Source of the DNA: Vibrio scophthalmi LMG 19158
GTDB lineage: Bacteria; Pseudomonadota; Gammaproteobacteria; Enterobacterales; Vibrionaceae
NCBI RefSeq assembly: GCF_000222585.1
Contig: NZ_AFWE01000023.1
Coordinates: 1-52,077 of the forward strand
DNA length: 52,077 nt
Direction of reading: 5' to 3'
Within the stretch, counting starts at the first letter, position 1. Every line of letters starts with the position of its first letter. The notes under the pieces are model-generated. The model was not told the origin of the DNA. It saw nothing but the letters and a program-made list of their open reading frames with translations, and ran no database searches. Positions 1 to 9,380 of this stretch are shown here, in pieces. A program made the position numbers and the translations under genes.

Positions 1-70
1 GCACTCTAATTCCAATATTGAGTGTCTACTTTATTGGGGTCATTCCAAGCGAGAAGCGAGAAGGAATTTT

Positions 71-97
71 AAGGGTTGGTTTTATGAGTCAACCCTT
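71..97. repeat. Inverted repeat, possible terminator of an upstream plus-strand gene
   Basis: AAGGGTTG at 71-78 pairs with CAACCCTT at 90-97 around an 11-nt loop, and TTTTA follows on the plus strand. It could end a plus-strand gene lying left of the window. The T run is short, so the call is weak. The first 60 bases hold nothing I can identify. Confidence 0.35.
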
Positions 98-118
98 TTA
101 GGTTCAGCTAGTCAGCAT

Positions 119-142
119 ACCTCTCGGTTCTCGCCGAGAGGT
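119..142. repeat. Perfect 9-bp inverted repeat just past pgpA
   Basis: ACCTCTCGG at 119-127 pairs with CCGAGAGGT at 134-142 across a 6-nt loop. It lies immediately downstream of the pgpA stop codon on the minus strand. It has no U tract on that strand, so it may be a 3'-end stabilising hairpin rather than an intrinsic terminator. Confidence 0.4.
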
Positions 143-149
143 GCGTCGC

Positions 150-653
150 TTACAGCCAACCCGCATATTTACCGACTAAATACAACGCGACACCCGCCAT
201 TACGCCAGCAACGATATCATCAATCATAATACCCAAACCGCCGTGCACGCGCTTATCGAGCCAGCCGATTGGCCACGGTTTTACCATGTCAAAAAAGCGG
301 AAGAGAATAAATCCGCTCAATAACCACTTCCAATCGGTTGGTGATAGTTGGAATAACGGCACAATCGCCATGGTGATCCAAAAACCAGCAAACTCATCCC
401 ACACTATCGAACCATGATCGTGGACGCCCATGTCATCAGAGGTCACTTGGCAAATTTTCACCCCAACCACACACGCCAACAGCACCGCAATGATATAAGC
501 TGGTAACGGTAATTGAACCAACAACAAATAAAGTGGTATCGATGCCAATGTCCCCATAGTGCCCGGCACAATAGGAGATAAACCACTACCAAACCCAGTC
601 GCTAAAAAATGCCATGGGTTTTTTAAAGAAATCAATGAAAGAGGATTGGCCAT
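150..653 (-). CDS. pgpA: Phosphatidylglycerophosphatase A
   Basis: Removes phosphate from phosphatidylglycerol phosphate to give phosphatidylglycerol, an inner-membrane step of phospholipid synthesis. The 167-residue length fits PgpA. The protein has several hydrophobic segments (roughly residues 25-65, 90-120 and 145-160) and the PgpA-type acidic region with D-E-F-A-G in the middle (VWDEFAGFW) and IDDIVAG near the C terminus. It is the last gene of the nrdR-rib-nusB-thiL run, 9 nt after thiL, as in other gammaproteobacteria where thiL and pgpA are adjacent. Function is inferred from family resemblance and gene order. Confidence 0.93.
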   Translation of the reverse strand: MANPLSLISLKNPWHFLATGFGSGLSPIVPGTMGTLASIPLYLLLVQLPLPAYIIAVLLACVVGVKICQVTSDDMGVHDHGSIVWDEFAGFWITMAIVPLFQLSPTDWKWLLSGFILFRFFDMVKPWPIGWLDKRVHGGLGIMIDDIVAGVMAGVALYLVGKYAGWL

Positions 654-662
654 AATTACATC

Positions 663-1634
663 TTAATTATTATTGAAATGATCATACCCACTCAATTGCC
701 ATTCGAGTGGCTTGCCTTGTAAAGTCAATGACAGCCCTGCCTGTGCGACAATTTGGCCGATACAAGTGACTTTGGTATTGCTCTCTAACAGCATACTCTC
801 TAATGCGTCGCGATGCTGCGGTGAAATAGTAAAACAAAGTTCGTATTCTTCGCCACTGGTGAGTGCGTATTGCAATGCTTGTTCACGATCACGTGTGAAT
901 GCCAATAACTCGGCAGAAATCGGCAGCTCATCAACCTGCAATTGCGCCCCAACACCCGAACGTTTAAGAATATGCGGCAGATCAGAAATCACCCCATCTG
1001 AGATATCAATCGCGGCACTCGCAACGCCTTGTAGCCTCTGCCCAAGCAAAACCCGCGGCGTAGATAAATAGTGGCGCTTTTCCAGCTCGGCAGCATAGGG
1101 AGCGTTGAGCGCGGCATTACCTAACAGAACATCGAGACCTGCTTTAGCATCTCCAAGGTTGCCTGAAACGTACACCCAATCACCCACTTTGGCGCCATCA
1201 CGTCTGAGCGCTTTATCGGCCGCGACGAAACCTTGCACTGTCAGCGTTAAGCTCAGTGGGCCTTTAGTAGTATCACCACCAATCAACTGAATACCGTATT
1301 CATTCGCGAGTGCAAAAAAACTGTCACAGAATGGCTTTAGCCACGCTTCATCGACCTCTGGCATAGTTAAAGCAAAAGAGACCCAAGCAGGACTTGCCCC
1401 CATTGCTGCGAGATCACTAATGTTCGACGCTAGGGCTTTATGCGCCACCCATGCAGGATTAGCAGAGGCGAGGAAATGAGTTCCCGCCACTAAGGTATCA
1501 GTGCTGATTGCAATCGCTTGATTGACAGGAGCTTGCACTAAAGCGCAATCATCTCCTGCCGCCAAAAGAACGTCTTCACGCTGAGCTTGGCGACCAACAA
1601 AATATTTGTCGATCAGATTAAATTCACCGGGCAT
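663..1634 (-). CDS. thiL: Thiamine-monophosphate kinase
   Basis: Phosphorylates thiamine monophosphate with ATP to give thiamine pyrophosphate, the last step of the cofactor pathway, in the cytosol. The 323-residue protein starts MPGEFNLIDKYF and has the PurM/ThiL fold signatures: an acidic metal-binding stretch (GDDCAL near residue 28), STDTLVAGTHF near 44-54, and the GGDTTKGP segment near 119-126. It lies after a nusB terminator-like hairpin and just before pgpA. It is probably read through from nusB, since only about 90 nt separate them. Confidence 0.95.
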   Translation of the reverse strand: MPGEFNLIDKYFVGRQAQREDVLLAAGDDCALVQAPVNQAIAISTDTLVAGTHFLASANPAWVAHKALASNISDLAAMGASPAWVSFALTMPEVDEAWLKPFCDSFFALANEYGIQLIGGDTTKGPLSLTLTVQGFVAADKALRRDGAKVGDWVYVSGNLGDAKAGLDVLLGNAALNAPYAAELEKRHYLSTPRVLLGQRLQGVASAAIDISDGVISDLPHILKRSGVGAQLQVDELPISAELLAFTRDREQALQYALTSGEEYELCFTISPQHRDALESMLLESNTKVTCIGQIVAQAGLSLTLQGKPLEWQLSGYDHFNNN

Positions 1635-1681
1635 AGAGAGGTGTCGTTTCTAACAGGCTATTTTTGAGGAATTCAGTATAT

Positions 1682-1712
1682 AAAAAAAGGCCAGCAATTT
1701 GCTGACCTTTTT
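1682..1712 (-). terminator. Hairpin between nusB and thiL
   Basis: On the minus strand GGTCAGCA and TGCTGGCC form a stem with one mismatch, followed by a run of seven T. It has the form of an intrinsic terminator at the end of nusB. The thiL-pgpA pair downstream must therefore depend on readthrough or on its own promoter. Confidence 0.7.
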
Positions 1713-1725
1713 ACTAATCTGGCGA

Positions 1726-2193
1726 TTATTTCTTACGTACGTGCGGCGCTGCTTTATCAAGCACACCGTTAACGAATTTGTGGCTATCTTCTGCTGCGAA
1801 TACTTTTGCAAGTTCAATCGCTTCGTTGATAACAACTTTGTAAGGAACGTCTTCGCGACGAGTCATCTCGTACATAGCAAGACGAAGTAGCGCTAACTCC
1901 ATCAAATCCAAATCTTGCATTGGACGAGATGTGTATGGGCGAATCTTACAATCTAGCTCTGTGTGACTTAGCACAACACCTGCTAACAGGTCACGGAAGT
2001 AGGCAACGTCTGTGTCTGGTGCAGTTAGCGCTGGTTCTGCGGCATGATGTTCTTCTTCATCATACTTACCACCAGATAAAAACTGCTCTTCAATTGTGGC
2101 AACATTTTCTTTAGTAATTTGCCAAGAGTAGATCGCTTGTAGAGCGAATCGACGTGCATTACGACGTGCGGCTGGTTTCACACTGGCCCCCAT
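1726..2193 (-). CDS. nusB: Transcription antitermination factor NusB
   Basis: All-helical RNA-binding factor that pairs with NusE (S10) on boxA RNA to make rRNA transcription antiterminated. The 155 residues start [20 protein letters not shown]; the R-x-x-A-R-x-x-A-x-Q-A pattern is the NusB N-terminal RNA-binding helix. The C-terminal half has the family pattern [13 protein letters not shown] followed by [10 protein letters not shown]. The start codon overlaps the ribH stop codon by one base (TAATG), so the two are translationally coupled. The ribH-nusB adjacency is conserved in gammaproteobacteria. Confidence 0.96.
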   Translation of the reverse strand: MGASVKPAARRNARRFALQAIYSWQITKENVATIEEQFLSGGKYDEEEHHAAEPALTAPDTDVAYFRDLLAGVVLSHTELDCKIRPYTSRPMQDLDLMELALLRLAMYEMTRREDVPYKVVINEAIELAKVFAAEDSHKFVNGVLDKAAPHVRKK

Positions 2194-2663
2194 TAGGAAT
2201 CGATTTCAGAAAGAACGTTAATCATCTCAAGTGCGCTCAGTGCAGCCTCTGCACCTTTATTACCAGCCTTGGTTCCTGCGCGCTCAATTGCTTGATCAAT
2301 AGTATCAACAGTTAGAACACCGAATGCGACTGGAAGTGAAAACTCCAGAGACACTTGTGCCAAACCTTTGTTGCATTCACTACAAACATAGTCAAAGTGT
2401 GGCGTTCCGCCACGAATAACGGTACCTAAAGATACGATGGCATCGTACTTACCCGTTTTCGCTACACGTTGAGCAACTAGCGGTAATTCCACTGCACCAG
2501 GGCAACGAACTACAGTAATGTTGTCTTCGCTAACTTGTCCATGACGCTTTAAAGTATCGATGGCACCAGACAATAGACTTTCGTTAATAAAACTGTTGAA
2601 ACGAGAAATAACGATAGCAATTTTTGCGTTTGGCGCTGGGAAGCCACCCTCGATCACTTTCAT
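2193..2663 (-). CDS. ribH: 6,7-dimethyl-8-ribityllumazine synthase
   Basis: Condenses 5-amino-6-ribitylamino-uracil with 3,4-dihydroxy-2-butanone 4-phosphate to give lumazine, the penultimate step of riboflavin synthesis. From the start chosen here the protein is 156 residues beginning [11 protein letters not shown], the usual family length; an in-frame extension to 2714 is possible but this ATG has AAGGA about seven bases upstream. Family motifs visible are SRFN near residue 20, CPGAVELP, and [15 protein letters not shown] with the catalytic histidine. It lies 3' of ribBA after a hairpin and overlaps nusB by one base. Confidence 0.95.
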   Translation of the reverse strand: MKVIEGGFPAPNAKIAIVISRFNSFINESLLSGAIDTLKRHGQVSEDNITVVRCPGAVELPLVAQRVAKTGKYDAIVSLGTVIRGGTPHFDYVCSECNKGLAQVSLEFSLPVAFGVLTVDTIDQAIERAGTKAGNKGAEAALSALEMINVLSEIDS

Positions 2664-2761
2664 AAGCTTTCCTTTAACTATGTTCATCAAGTGAGAATCG
2701 CCGGATTCTAGCACAAAACTGTGAGCAATATCTAATAGGTTTTTACATTCCTAAAACGAAA

Positions 2762-2788
2762 AAGCGAGACATACAATACATCTCGCTT
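2762..2788 (-). terminator. Hairpin after ribBA
   Basis: AAGCGAGA and TCTCGCTT form a perfect 8-bp stem with an 11-nt loop, followed on the minus strand by TTTTCGTTTT. It sits between ribBA and ribH and could partly terminate or attenuate the rib operon. Confidence 0.55.
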
Positions 2789-2812
2789 AATCCGTTGGTT
2801 TACTGTTGTGAG

Positions 2813-3922
2813 TTACTCACAAATATACTCAACAACATTCAATCCAAAACCGCCAAGAGCATGGTAGCGCTTATTGCTTGAAGAAAGTAAACGCATGTCA
2901 TGTATACCAAGGTCAGCAAGGATTTGTGAACCCACCCCCACACGGCGTGAAGTGCCTTGTTTCTTGGCTAACGTCGGTGCGCTACCGTTGTCTTGCGCTT
3001 GAAACATTTTGACACGATGAATCAATAAATCACTTGGCTCTTCGTTACCCAAAATCACCAACACCCCACCTTCTTCGCCAATACGCTTCATCGCTTTATC
3101 AAGCGTCCAGCTGCGTTCCGCATTGCGGTCACTGCGCAGCAAGTCGGTAAAAGTATCTTGCAGGTGAACACGAACCAGTGGTGAAGTATCCGCCGCACCT
3201 TGTTTGCACATTGCATAGTGTACTTGGTTGTCAATCGTGTCACGGTAAGTGACCAGATTGAACTCGCCGAACTCGGTCGGGAGCTTACATTCTGCCACGC
3301 GTTCGATGGTCGTTTCGGTGTTGTTACGGTACTCAATCAAATCGGCAATCGTGCCTAGTTTGATGTCGTGTTTTTCCGCAAAGATTTCCAAATCAGGGCG
3401 ACGCGCCATGGTGCCATCGTCATTTAAGATCTCAACGATAACCGAAGCCGGTTCTAGCCCTGCTAAACGCGCCAAATCACAACCCGCTTCCGTGTGACCT
3501 GCACGTGTTAATACACCACCTTCTTGCGCAGCTAGAGGGAAGATATGGCCAGGTTGTACCAAGTCTGCCGCTTTAGCATCTGTCGCGACTGCCGCTTGCA
3601 CTGTGCGTGAGCGATCCGCTGCTGAAATCCCTGTGGTTACGCCTTCCGCCGCTTCAATTGAAACGGTGAAGTTAGTGGTGTATTGCGCGTTGTTGTCTTG
3701 CACCATTGGTGGTAAGCCAAGACGCTCACAACGGGATTTGGTCATGGTTAAACAAATCAAACCACGGCCGTAAGTTGCCATAAAGTTGATCGCCTCCGGA
3801 GTCACATGTTCCGCGGCCATGATCAAATCGCCTTCGTTTTCACGGTCTTCGTCATCCATTAAAATGACCATTTTGCCTAAACGAATGTCTTCAATAATTT
3901 CTTGTGGCGTACTAATTGGCAT
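2813..3922 (-). CDS. ribBA: 3,4-dihydroxy-2-butanone 4-phosphate synthase with degenerate RibA-like domain
   Basis: The N-terminal half (about residues 1-200) is a RibB domain that makes 3,4-dihydroxy-2-butanone 4-phosphate from ribulose 5-phosphate. The acidic motif [12 protein letters not shown] (near 23-34) and [14 protein letters not shown] (near 141-154) are intact. The C-terminal half resembles GTP cyclohydrolase II in its ends ([16 protein letters not shown], then [14 protein letters not shown]) but lacks the three zinc cysteines and the REGRNIGL loop: the place of the zinc motif reads [18 protein letters not shown]. It is therefore probably RibB-active only, the form described in the literature as RibBX; a separate ribA is expected elsewhere. 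The 369-residue length fits the fused form. Confidence 0.93.
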   Translation of the reverse strand: MPISTPQEIIEDIRLGKMVILMDDEDRENEGDLIMAAEHVTPEAINFMATYGRGLICLTMTKSRCERLGLPPMVQDNNAQYTTNFTVSIEAAEGVTTGISAADRSRTVQAAVATDAKAADLVQPGHIFPLAAQEGGVLTRAGHTEAGCDLARLAGLEPASVIVEILNDDGTMARRPDLEIFAEKHDIKLGTIADLIEYRNNTETTIERVAECKLPTEFGEFNLVTYRDTIDNQVHYAMCKQGAADTSPLVRVHLQDTFTDLLRSDRNAERSWTLDKAMKRIGEEGGVLVILGNEEPSDLLIHRVKMFQAQDNGSAPTLAKKQGTSRRVGVGSQILADLGIHDMRLLSSSNKRYHALGGFGLNVVEYICE

Positions 3923-3996
3923 CTTTAGTTCCTATTTTGACTGCGCGTTATATTACCGCTTTGTGTTCGTTAACAAGAGTGCTTCTCGCTCACGAT

Positions 3997-4650
3997 TTAA
4001 GCAAATCCATTTTGCTGAAGAAATTCCATCGTGATACGTGATTCTGGTTGTGCTGCTTGCTGACTGGTCAGTAATCGTTCCATATAACGAGCCAACACGT
4101 CAACTTCAAGGTTAACCTTACGACCAACATGAAAATCAGCGATAGTCGTTTCTTCTCCAGTATGCGGAACGATCGTCAACTTAAAAGCATTCTTACGCAA
4201 TGCATTAACGGTCAGGCTAATGCCATCAACGGTGATTGAGCCTTTTTCTGCGACGTACTTGTTGAGCTCTTCCGGCATGGCGACCCAAAACTCAATCGAA
4301 CGACCAACTTGGTTACGCTCAACAATTTCACCGACACCATCCACATGACCAGAGACAATATGACCGCCAAAACGCGTGGTCGGTAACATCGCTTTTTCTA
4401 GGTTTACTTTGTCGCCGGCTTGGTAATGGGTAAAACCGGTTTTATTCAATGTTTCGAGCGACAAGTCAGCGGTGTAACTGTGGTCATTAAACGCCACAAC
4501 GGTTAAGCAAACGCCATTCGTGGCAATGCTATCACCTAGTTTAACATCCGACATATCAAGCTTGTTACTGCTCACGGTAACACTGATATCTTCGCCTTTT
4601 GGCGTAATGGCAGTCAGAGTACCAACTGCTTCTACAATACCTGTAAACAT
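3997..4650 (-). CDS. ribE: Riboflavin synthase, alpha chain
   Basis: Dismutates two 6,7-dimethyl-8-ribityllumazine molecules to riboflavin and the pyrimidine precursor. The 217-residue protein starts MFTGIVEAVG, the signature start of the family (MFTG loop). It has two similar lumazine-binding halves: the first contains GDSIATNGVCLTV, the second KGSITVDGISLTVN. It lies 2 nt downstream of ribD and 74 nt upstream of ribBA, so it is part of the same minus-strand transcript. In E. coli the equivalent enzyme is called RibC or RibE. Confidence 0.95.
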   Translation of the reverse strand: MFTGIVEAVGTLTAITPKGEDISVTVSSNKLDMSDVKLGDSIATNGVCLTVVAFNDHSYTADLSLETLNKTGFTHYQAGDKVNLEKAMLPTTRFGGHIVSGHVDGVGEIVERNQVGRSIEFWVAMPEELNKYVAEKGSITVDGISLTVNALRKNAFKLTIVPHTGEETTIADFHVGRKVNLEVDVLARYMERLLTSQQAAQPESRITMEFLQQNGFA

Positions 4651-4652
4651 AA

Positions 4653-5759
4653 TTACTGTTCTTTATAGATTGGCTTAGCAAGGATGCGAATATCGCGTCC
4701 TACTTGCTTCAGCTCGGTAATATCAAGTTCGATCACTTGCGACATTTCTTGGAAACCCAATGCGCCGAATAAACCGCGACCATCGCTGCCCATGAGTTTA
4801 GGAGCCTGGTAAAGTACGACTTCGTCCACCAGTTGCTGCTGCATCAGTGAACGAGCAAGCGTCGCCCCCGCTTCAACCCAGATATGATTAATATTGTGCT
4901 GTTTAGCTAACATTTCAAATGTTGCGCGTAAATCTATTTGCTGCTCGTCATTCAGCAAGCACTCAACATCGCCACCCGGAGCCACAATTAATCGATCTCC
5001 TGCGGTTTGAAATAACTTCAAATCCGCTGACAATTGATTTTGACGGTCAAGAATTACACGTACTGGTTGGCGCAACTCTTCTGCTGGGTAATGGGCTTGA
5101 ATCGATAGGGGAAGATCATCCCAACGAACATTGAGCGAAGCGTTATCTTCAATCACGGTTTGGCTGGTTGAGAGAATTGCGCCAGATTGAGCTCGAAAGG
5201 CTTGTACATCTTGCCTCGCTTGCGCCGATGTAATCCATTGGCTCTGACCATTAGCCAATGCGGTTTGGCCATCGAGGCTGGCGGCCATTTTTAATTGAAC
5301 AAACGGCATACCTGTTTGCATGCGTTTAATAAAGGCCGGGTTAAGCGCTTGAGCATCAGCTTCAAGTAAACCGACTTGCACCTCAATTCCCGCTTCGCGC
5401 AGCATGTTAATGCCACGGCCTGACACTTGCGGATTCGGATCTTGCATCGCGCAGATCACTTTAGCAACTTTGGCTTTAATCAAGCCTTCAGCGCACGGAG
5501 GCGTTCGTCCATAATGAGAACAAGGCTCTAATGTGACATAAGCGGTTGCACCTTCAGCCAATTTACCAGCCATGCGCAAAGCATGTACCTCGGCATGGGG
5601 TTCGCCAGCACGATAGTGAAAGCCTTCACCAACGATTTGATCATCACGAGTGATCACACAACCGACATTCGGATTGGGCGCAGTCGTATAGATGCCACCT
5701 TGCGCCAATTTAATCGCTCGTGACATCATCAGGTAATCTTGCGGAGTAAATGTCGCCAT
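4653..5759 (-). CDS. ribD: Bifunctional pyrimidine deaminase/reductase RibD
   Basis: Carries out the deamination and NADPH-dependent reduction steps that convert the GTP cyclohydrolase II product to 5-amino-6-ribitylamino-uracil phosphate. Residues 1-145 form a cytidine-deaminase-like zinc domain with HAEVHAL and the cysteine pair LEPCSHYGRTPPC. Residues 146-368 are the DHFR-like reductase (VQLKMAASLDGQTAL near the start). The 368-residue length is normal. The gene starts 12 nt after nrdR, matching the nrdR-ribD order of gammaproteobacteria. Confidence 0.95.
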   Translation of the reverse strand: MATFTPQDYLMMSRAIKLAQGGIYTTAPNPNVGCVITRDDQIVGEGFHYRAGEPHAEVHALRMAGKLAEGATAYVTLEPCSHYGRTPPCAEGLIKAKVAKVICAMQDPNPQVSGRGINMLREAGIEVQVGLLEADAQALNPAFIKRMQTGMPFVQLKMAASLDGQTALANGQSQWITSAQARQDVQAFRAQSGAILSTSQTVIEDNASLNVRWDDLPLSIQAHYPAEELRQPVRVILDRQNQLSADLKLFQTAGDRLIVAPGGDVECLLNDEQQIDLRATFEMLAKQHNINHIWVEAGATLARSLMQQQLVDEVVLYQAPKLMGSDGRGLFGALGFQEMSQVIELDITELKQVGRDIRILAKPIYKEQ

Positions 5760-5771
5760 TAGCCGATCCGT

Positions 5772-6221
5772 TTAATCTTCTAGCTTGGCAATTTCTTCGC
5801 CAAATTCACGAATATCTTCAAAACTACGGTAAACCGAAGCAAAACGAATATACGCTACTTTATCGAGTTCTTTGAGTTGTTCCATCACTAAGTTCCCAAC
5901 CATATCGCTAGGGACTTCTCGCTCGCCAGTCGCGCGCAATTTGGATTTAATCATGCTGATAGCCAGCTCAACCGCGTCAGCACTCACCGGACGTTTTTCT
6001 AACGCACGCTGCAAACCACCGATCATTTTATCTTCATTAAACGGCTCACGGTTACCATTCGACTTGATCACTCGTGGCATAACTAACTCAGCGGTTTCAA
6101 ACGTGGTAAAGCGTTCGCTACAAGCTAAGCATTGTCGACGACGACGTACTTGATGGCCATCAGCCACTAACCGAGAATCGATGACTTTTGTATCAGTCTC
6201 AGTGCAAAAAGGACAATGCAT
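5772..6221 (-). CDS. nrdR: Transcriptional repressor NrdR
   Basis: Represses ribonucleotide reductase genes in response to ATP/dATP. The 149-residue protein has the N-terminal zinc ribbon with CPFC at residues 3-6 and CLAC at 31-34, flanking the basic stretch RRRRQ. An ATP-cone domain follows ([20 protein letters not shown] onward). A good ribosome site (rc of TCACCTCC, i.e. GGAGGTGA) lies just before the ATG. It heads the rib operon, so the promoter for the whole run probably lies at 6222-6275. Confidence 0.96.
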   Translation of the reverse strand: MHCPFCTETDTKVIDSRLVADGHQVRRRRQCLACSERFTTFETAELVMPRVIKSNGNREPFNEDKMIGGLQRALEKRPVSADAVELAISMIKSKLRATGEREVPSDMVGNLVMEQLKELDKVAYIRFASVYRSFEDIREFGEEIAKLED

Positions 6222-6275
6222 ATCACCTCCATATCAATGCTCGTAGTGTAACGGAATTGATAACTTGAAGAAAAG

Positions 6276-6300
6276 AAAAAGGGGCGACAACGCCCCTTTT
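6276..6300 (-). terminator. Intrinsic terminator after proA
   Basis: AAAAGGGGCG and CGCCCCTTTT form a perfect stem with a 4-nt loop, followed on the minus strand by TTTTTCTTTTC. It ends the proB-proA transcript before nrdR. Confidence 0.88.
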
Positions 6301-6378
6301 CACTATCTATATCGCATCGTACTCAAAATAATGACAGCGAGAGCTGCAATTTAGTGAGTACTCATTTATGACGCTAGC

Positions 6379-7629
6379 TTAGCTACGTACCAAGTAGTTG
6401 GCTTTACCCACCCACTTATAGCTGGTCAACTCTTCTAAGCCCATTGGACCACGCGCATGCAACTTCTGAGTCGATACCGCAACTTCAGCACCCAAGCCAA
6501 ATTGCGCACCATCAGTAAAGCGTGTTGATGCGTTGACATAGACGGCGGCAGAACCAACAGAGTTGATGAAGCGCTCTGCGTTTTCCAGACTATTGGTCAT
6601 AATTGCGTCTGAGTGACTCGCATTATGGACGCGCATGTGATCAACCGCTTCAGCAACATCAGCAACCACTTTTACGCCAAGCGTGTAGCTTAGCCATTCA
6701 GTATCAAAGTCTCCGTCAACCGCATCACGCATCTCTTGCGCATTGCCAAGCAGTGCTTTCGCTTTTGGTTCAACGACCAAGGTCACCTTGCCATTTAAAC
6801 GCTCAGCCAACATTGGTAGAAACTCTCCCGCTACGTTCTCATGAACCAACAAGGTATCAAGCGAATTACATGCAGAAGGACGTTGTACTTTTGAGTTTTC
6901 AACCACATTAAGTGATTTTGCCAAGTCAGCACTGTCATCAACAAAGATATGGCTGATGCCAAAGCCACCGATGATCACTGGAATGGTGCTGTTCTCTTTA
7001 CACATCTTATGTAAACCCGCGCCACCACGAGGAATAATCATATCCACGTAGTCATCCAACTTAAGCAGTTGTGACACCAACTCACGATCGGGTTTTTCAA
7101 TGTACTGTACTGACGCTGCTGGTAGGCCAACTTTGTCCAATGCAGATTGAATCACCTTCACTAACTCCATATTAGAGAAGAAGGTTTCTTTGCCGCCGCG
7201 TAAAATACTGGCGTTACCGGTTTTCAAGCACAATGCTGCAATATCTATCGTGACATTAGGGCGCGCTTCGTAAATCACACCGACCACACCGAGTGGTACA
7301 CGACGACGTGCCAATGACATGCCGTTTTCCAACACTTTGCTATCGATTTCGCTACCAACAGGGTCATTTAGGCTAATGACATTACGTACGTCATTAGCAA
7401 TGCCCGTCAAACGCTCAGCATTGAGCAACAGGCGGTCAAGCAGAGCTTCAGTCAGGCCTGCTTGGCGGCCTAATTCGATATCTTTTTCATTTGCCGCAAG
7501 AATGTCAGCGGCACTCGCTTCAAGTTCATCAGCAATCAGAGCCAATGCTTGGTTTTTTTGCGCAGTCGATGCTGTCGCGAGTACAAAAGCCGCCTCCTTG
7601 GCCGCTTTACCCATATTGGTTAAATCCAC
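6379..7629 (-). CDS. proA: Gamma-glutamyl phosphate reductase
   Basis: Reduces gamma-glutamyl phosphate with NADPH to glutamate semialdehyde, the second step of proline synthesis. The 416-residue length is typical. The aldehyde-dehydrogenase fold shows the conserved [16 protein letters not shown] segment (near 108-123) and the catalytic cysteine in [16 protein letters not shown]. The C-terminal part carries [22 protein letters not shown]. It lies 20 nt after proB and is clearly co-transcribed with it. Confidence 0.97.
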   Translation of the reverse strand: MDLTNMGKAAKEAAFVLATASTAQKNQALALIADELEASAADILAANEKDIELGRQAGLTEALLDRLLLNAERLTGIANDVRNVISLNDPVGSEIDSKVLENGMSLARRRVPLGVVGVIYEARPNVTIDIAALCLKTGNASILRGGKETFFSNMELVKVIQSALDKVGLPAASVQYIEKPDRELVSQLLKLDDYVDMIIPRGGAGLHKMCKENSTIPVIIGGFGISHIFVDDSADLAKSLNVVENSKVQRPSACNSLDTLLVHENVAGEFLPMLAERLNGKVTLVVEPKAKALLGNAQEMRDAVDGDFDTEWLSYTLGVKVVADVAEAVDHMRVHNASHSDAIMTNSLENAERFINSVGSAAVYVNASTRFTDGAQFGLGAEVAVSTQKLHARGPMGLEELTSYKWVGKANYLVRS

Positions 7630-7649
7630 GTTTGTTCCTTTCTAATGCT

Positions 7650-8789
7650 TTATTCTTGAATGACGACCATGTCGTCACGGTGTACGACTTCTGAACCATA
7701 GTCGTAACCCAATACAGAATGAATGTCTTTACTGTGCGCGCCGCGAATCTTCGCCATGTCTGCACTTGAGTAAGCTGAAATACCGCGAGCAATCAGTTTA
7801 CCGGCTTGGTCGGTCACACGAACAACATCACCACGAGCAAATTCACCGCTCAACGACACGACACCTTTCGCCAATAAGCTACTGCCTTTGGCTAAAACGG
7901 CATTAACAGCGCCATCGTCAATCACCAGATCACCGGCTGCTGCTGGGCCAGCCAAAATCCAACGCTTACGGTTTTCCAACGCTTCTTCACATGGAAGGAA
8001 TCGCGTACCTTGCGGATCGTCACCCAAAGAATCAAAAATGACATCTGGCGCACTACCAGCAGCGATGATCACTTCAATGCCTGCTCGACGAGCGATATCA
8101 GCAGCTTGCAGCTTGGTCGCCATACCACCAGTACCAAGATTTGTACCACTACCTCCGGCAATTTTACGCAAGGTATCATCGATAGTTTTAACTTCTTTGA
8201 TCAACTCAGCGTTCGGATCTTTACGCGGATCAGCAGTAAAAAGACCTTTTTGGTCGGTTAGTAGCAATAACTTATCTGCACCACATAAAATACCGACGAG
8301 CGCCGAAAGGTTGTCGTTGTCGCCCACTTTTATTTCCGTGGTCGCTACAGCATCATTTTCATTAACGACAGGAATGATGTCATGCTCAACCAAGGCATTA
8401 ATCGTATTACGCGCATTAAGAAAACGCTCACGGTCATCAAGGTCAGCGCGAGTTAACAGCATTTGACCGATTTTCATGCCATAAATGGCAAATAGCGCTT
8501 CCCAAGTTTGAATCAACTGGCTTTGACCAACAGCAGCAAGCAACTGTTTGCTTGCCATCGAGTTGGGCAGTGCGGGGTAACCAAGGTGCTCACGGCCAGC
8601 GGCAATTGCGCCAGACGATACAATAACCACTGAGTGGCCAATTTTTTTGAGCTCTGCACATTGACGTACCAACTCCACCATATGAGCACGGTTAAGTTGT
8701 AGCGTTCCGCCAGTCAATACACTGGTACCAAGTTTAACAACCACAGTTTGTGGTTGAGTCACTGTTCCGCATTGTTGATTCGTTGTCAT
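7650..8789 (-). CDS. proB: Glutamate 5-kinase
   Basis: Phosphorylates glutamate on the gamma carboxyl, the first and feedback-inhibited step of proline synthesis. The amino-acid-kinase domain occupies about residues 12-260 ([12 protein letters not shown] near the start, [15 protein letters not shown] near 56-70, NENDAVAT near 149). A PUA domain follows at about 280-365. The 379-residue length is normal. No proline-related leader peptide is visible ahead of the gene. Confidence 0.97.
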   Translation of the reverse strand: MTTNQQCGTVTQPQTVVVKLGTSVLTGGTLQLNRAHMVELVRQCAELKKIGHSVVIVSSGAIAAGREHLGYPALPNSMASKQLLAAVGQSQLIQTWEALFAIYGMKIGQMLLTRADLDDRERFLNARNTINALVEHDIIPVVNENDAVATTEIKVGDNDNLSALVGILCGADKLLLLTDQKGLFTADPRKDPNAELIKEVKTIDDTLRKIAGGSGTNLGTGGMATKLQAADIARRAGIEVIIAAGSAPDVIFDSLGDDPQGTRFLPCEEALENRKRWILAGPAAAGDLVIDDGAVNAVLAKGSSLLAKGVVSLSGEFARGDVVRVTDQAGKLIARGISAYSSADMAKIRGAHSKDIHSVLGYDYGSEVVHRDDMVVIQE

Positions 8790-8855
8790 GATCGATTGAA
8801 TTATTAAAAAACAAGAGCTGTTGTTTTATCAATCAACGCCGCATTTAACAAGCAG

Positions 8856-8880
8856 AAAAGGCGCTAAAAGCGCCTTTTTA
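8856..8880. terminator. Bidirectional hairpin between proB and crl
   Basis: AAAAGGCGC and GCGCCTTTTT pair closely. On the minus strand it follows crl and has TTTTC downstream; on the plus strand the T run is longer. Confidence 0.75.
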
Positions 8881-8907
8881 TTGGTTACGTTTTGTTAAGC
8901 GCCCTTT

Positions 8908-9297
8908 TTAGACAAATTCCACTGATTTGTCGTGCAGGGAGATTGACATGCCAAACTCTTTTTCTAACAGTTCAGTCAGTTTTTGATGAAAGCTATTTTG
9001 AATGCGATTTACTTCCGCAATCGCATCTTTGGGGATTTTATGATCAATCCACTCGCCTTTTTTATCGTATTTCCCCACACGATAACGCGCAGCAAACTCT
9101 TGACCTTGCATCTCAAGCTCAAGCCACCATCCCCAAAATTCTCGCTCTTCCGGAGACTTCTTGTCATCTACGCAAACCGCTAAGCAATCAAATAAGTAAA
9201 ACCCTTCCCTACTTTGCGATTCCCTGAGGTAAGGCCCAATGGCTCTTAGACTCGTTAGCAAGCGAAAATGAGTCGGGATTTTTGTCACTTTTGACAT
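8908..9297 (-). CDS. crl: Sigma factor-binding protein Crl
   Basis: Crl binds the stationary-phase sigma factor RpoS and favours its assembly with core RNA polymerase. The 129-residue protein has the family pattern: HFRLLTSLRAIGPYLRE at the N terminus, YLFDCLAVCVD, and the aromatic stretch REFWGWWLELE near residues 52-62. The length is close to the E. coli protein (133). It stands alone, with a hairpin downstream and frsA upstream on the same strand. Recognition rests on sequence pattern plus the gammaproteobacterial neighbourhood with frsA and gpt. Confidence 0.93.
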   Translation of the reverse strand: MSKVTKIPTHFRLLTSLRAIGPYLRESQSREGFYLFDCLAVCVDDKKSPEEREFWGWWLELEMQGQEFAARYRVGKYDKKGEWIDHKIPKDAIAEVNRIQNSFHQKLTELLEKEFGMSISLHDKSVEFV

Positions 9298-9380
9298 ATA
9301 GACTCTCCATTTTTCTATTTTAATTATCAGCAGGTTATTAACTTAACCTAACATTACTGTTAACTAAATTAGTAAAAAAG

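Noticed and set aside
6222-6275. Possible FMN riboswitch ahead of the rib operon
   Set aside because: The rib genes follow nrdR closely and no FMN-element signature is present here; in vibrios that riboswitch is expected with a separate ribB.
7888-8466. 192-codon ORF antisense to proB
   Set aside because: Frame shadow of a well-recognised gene; Ser/Arg/Ala-rich translation without family features.
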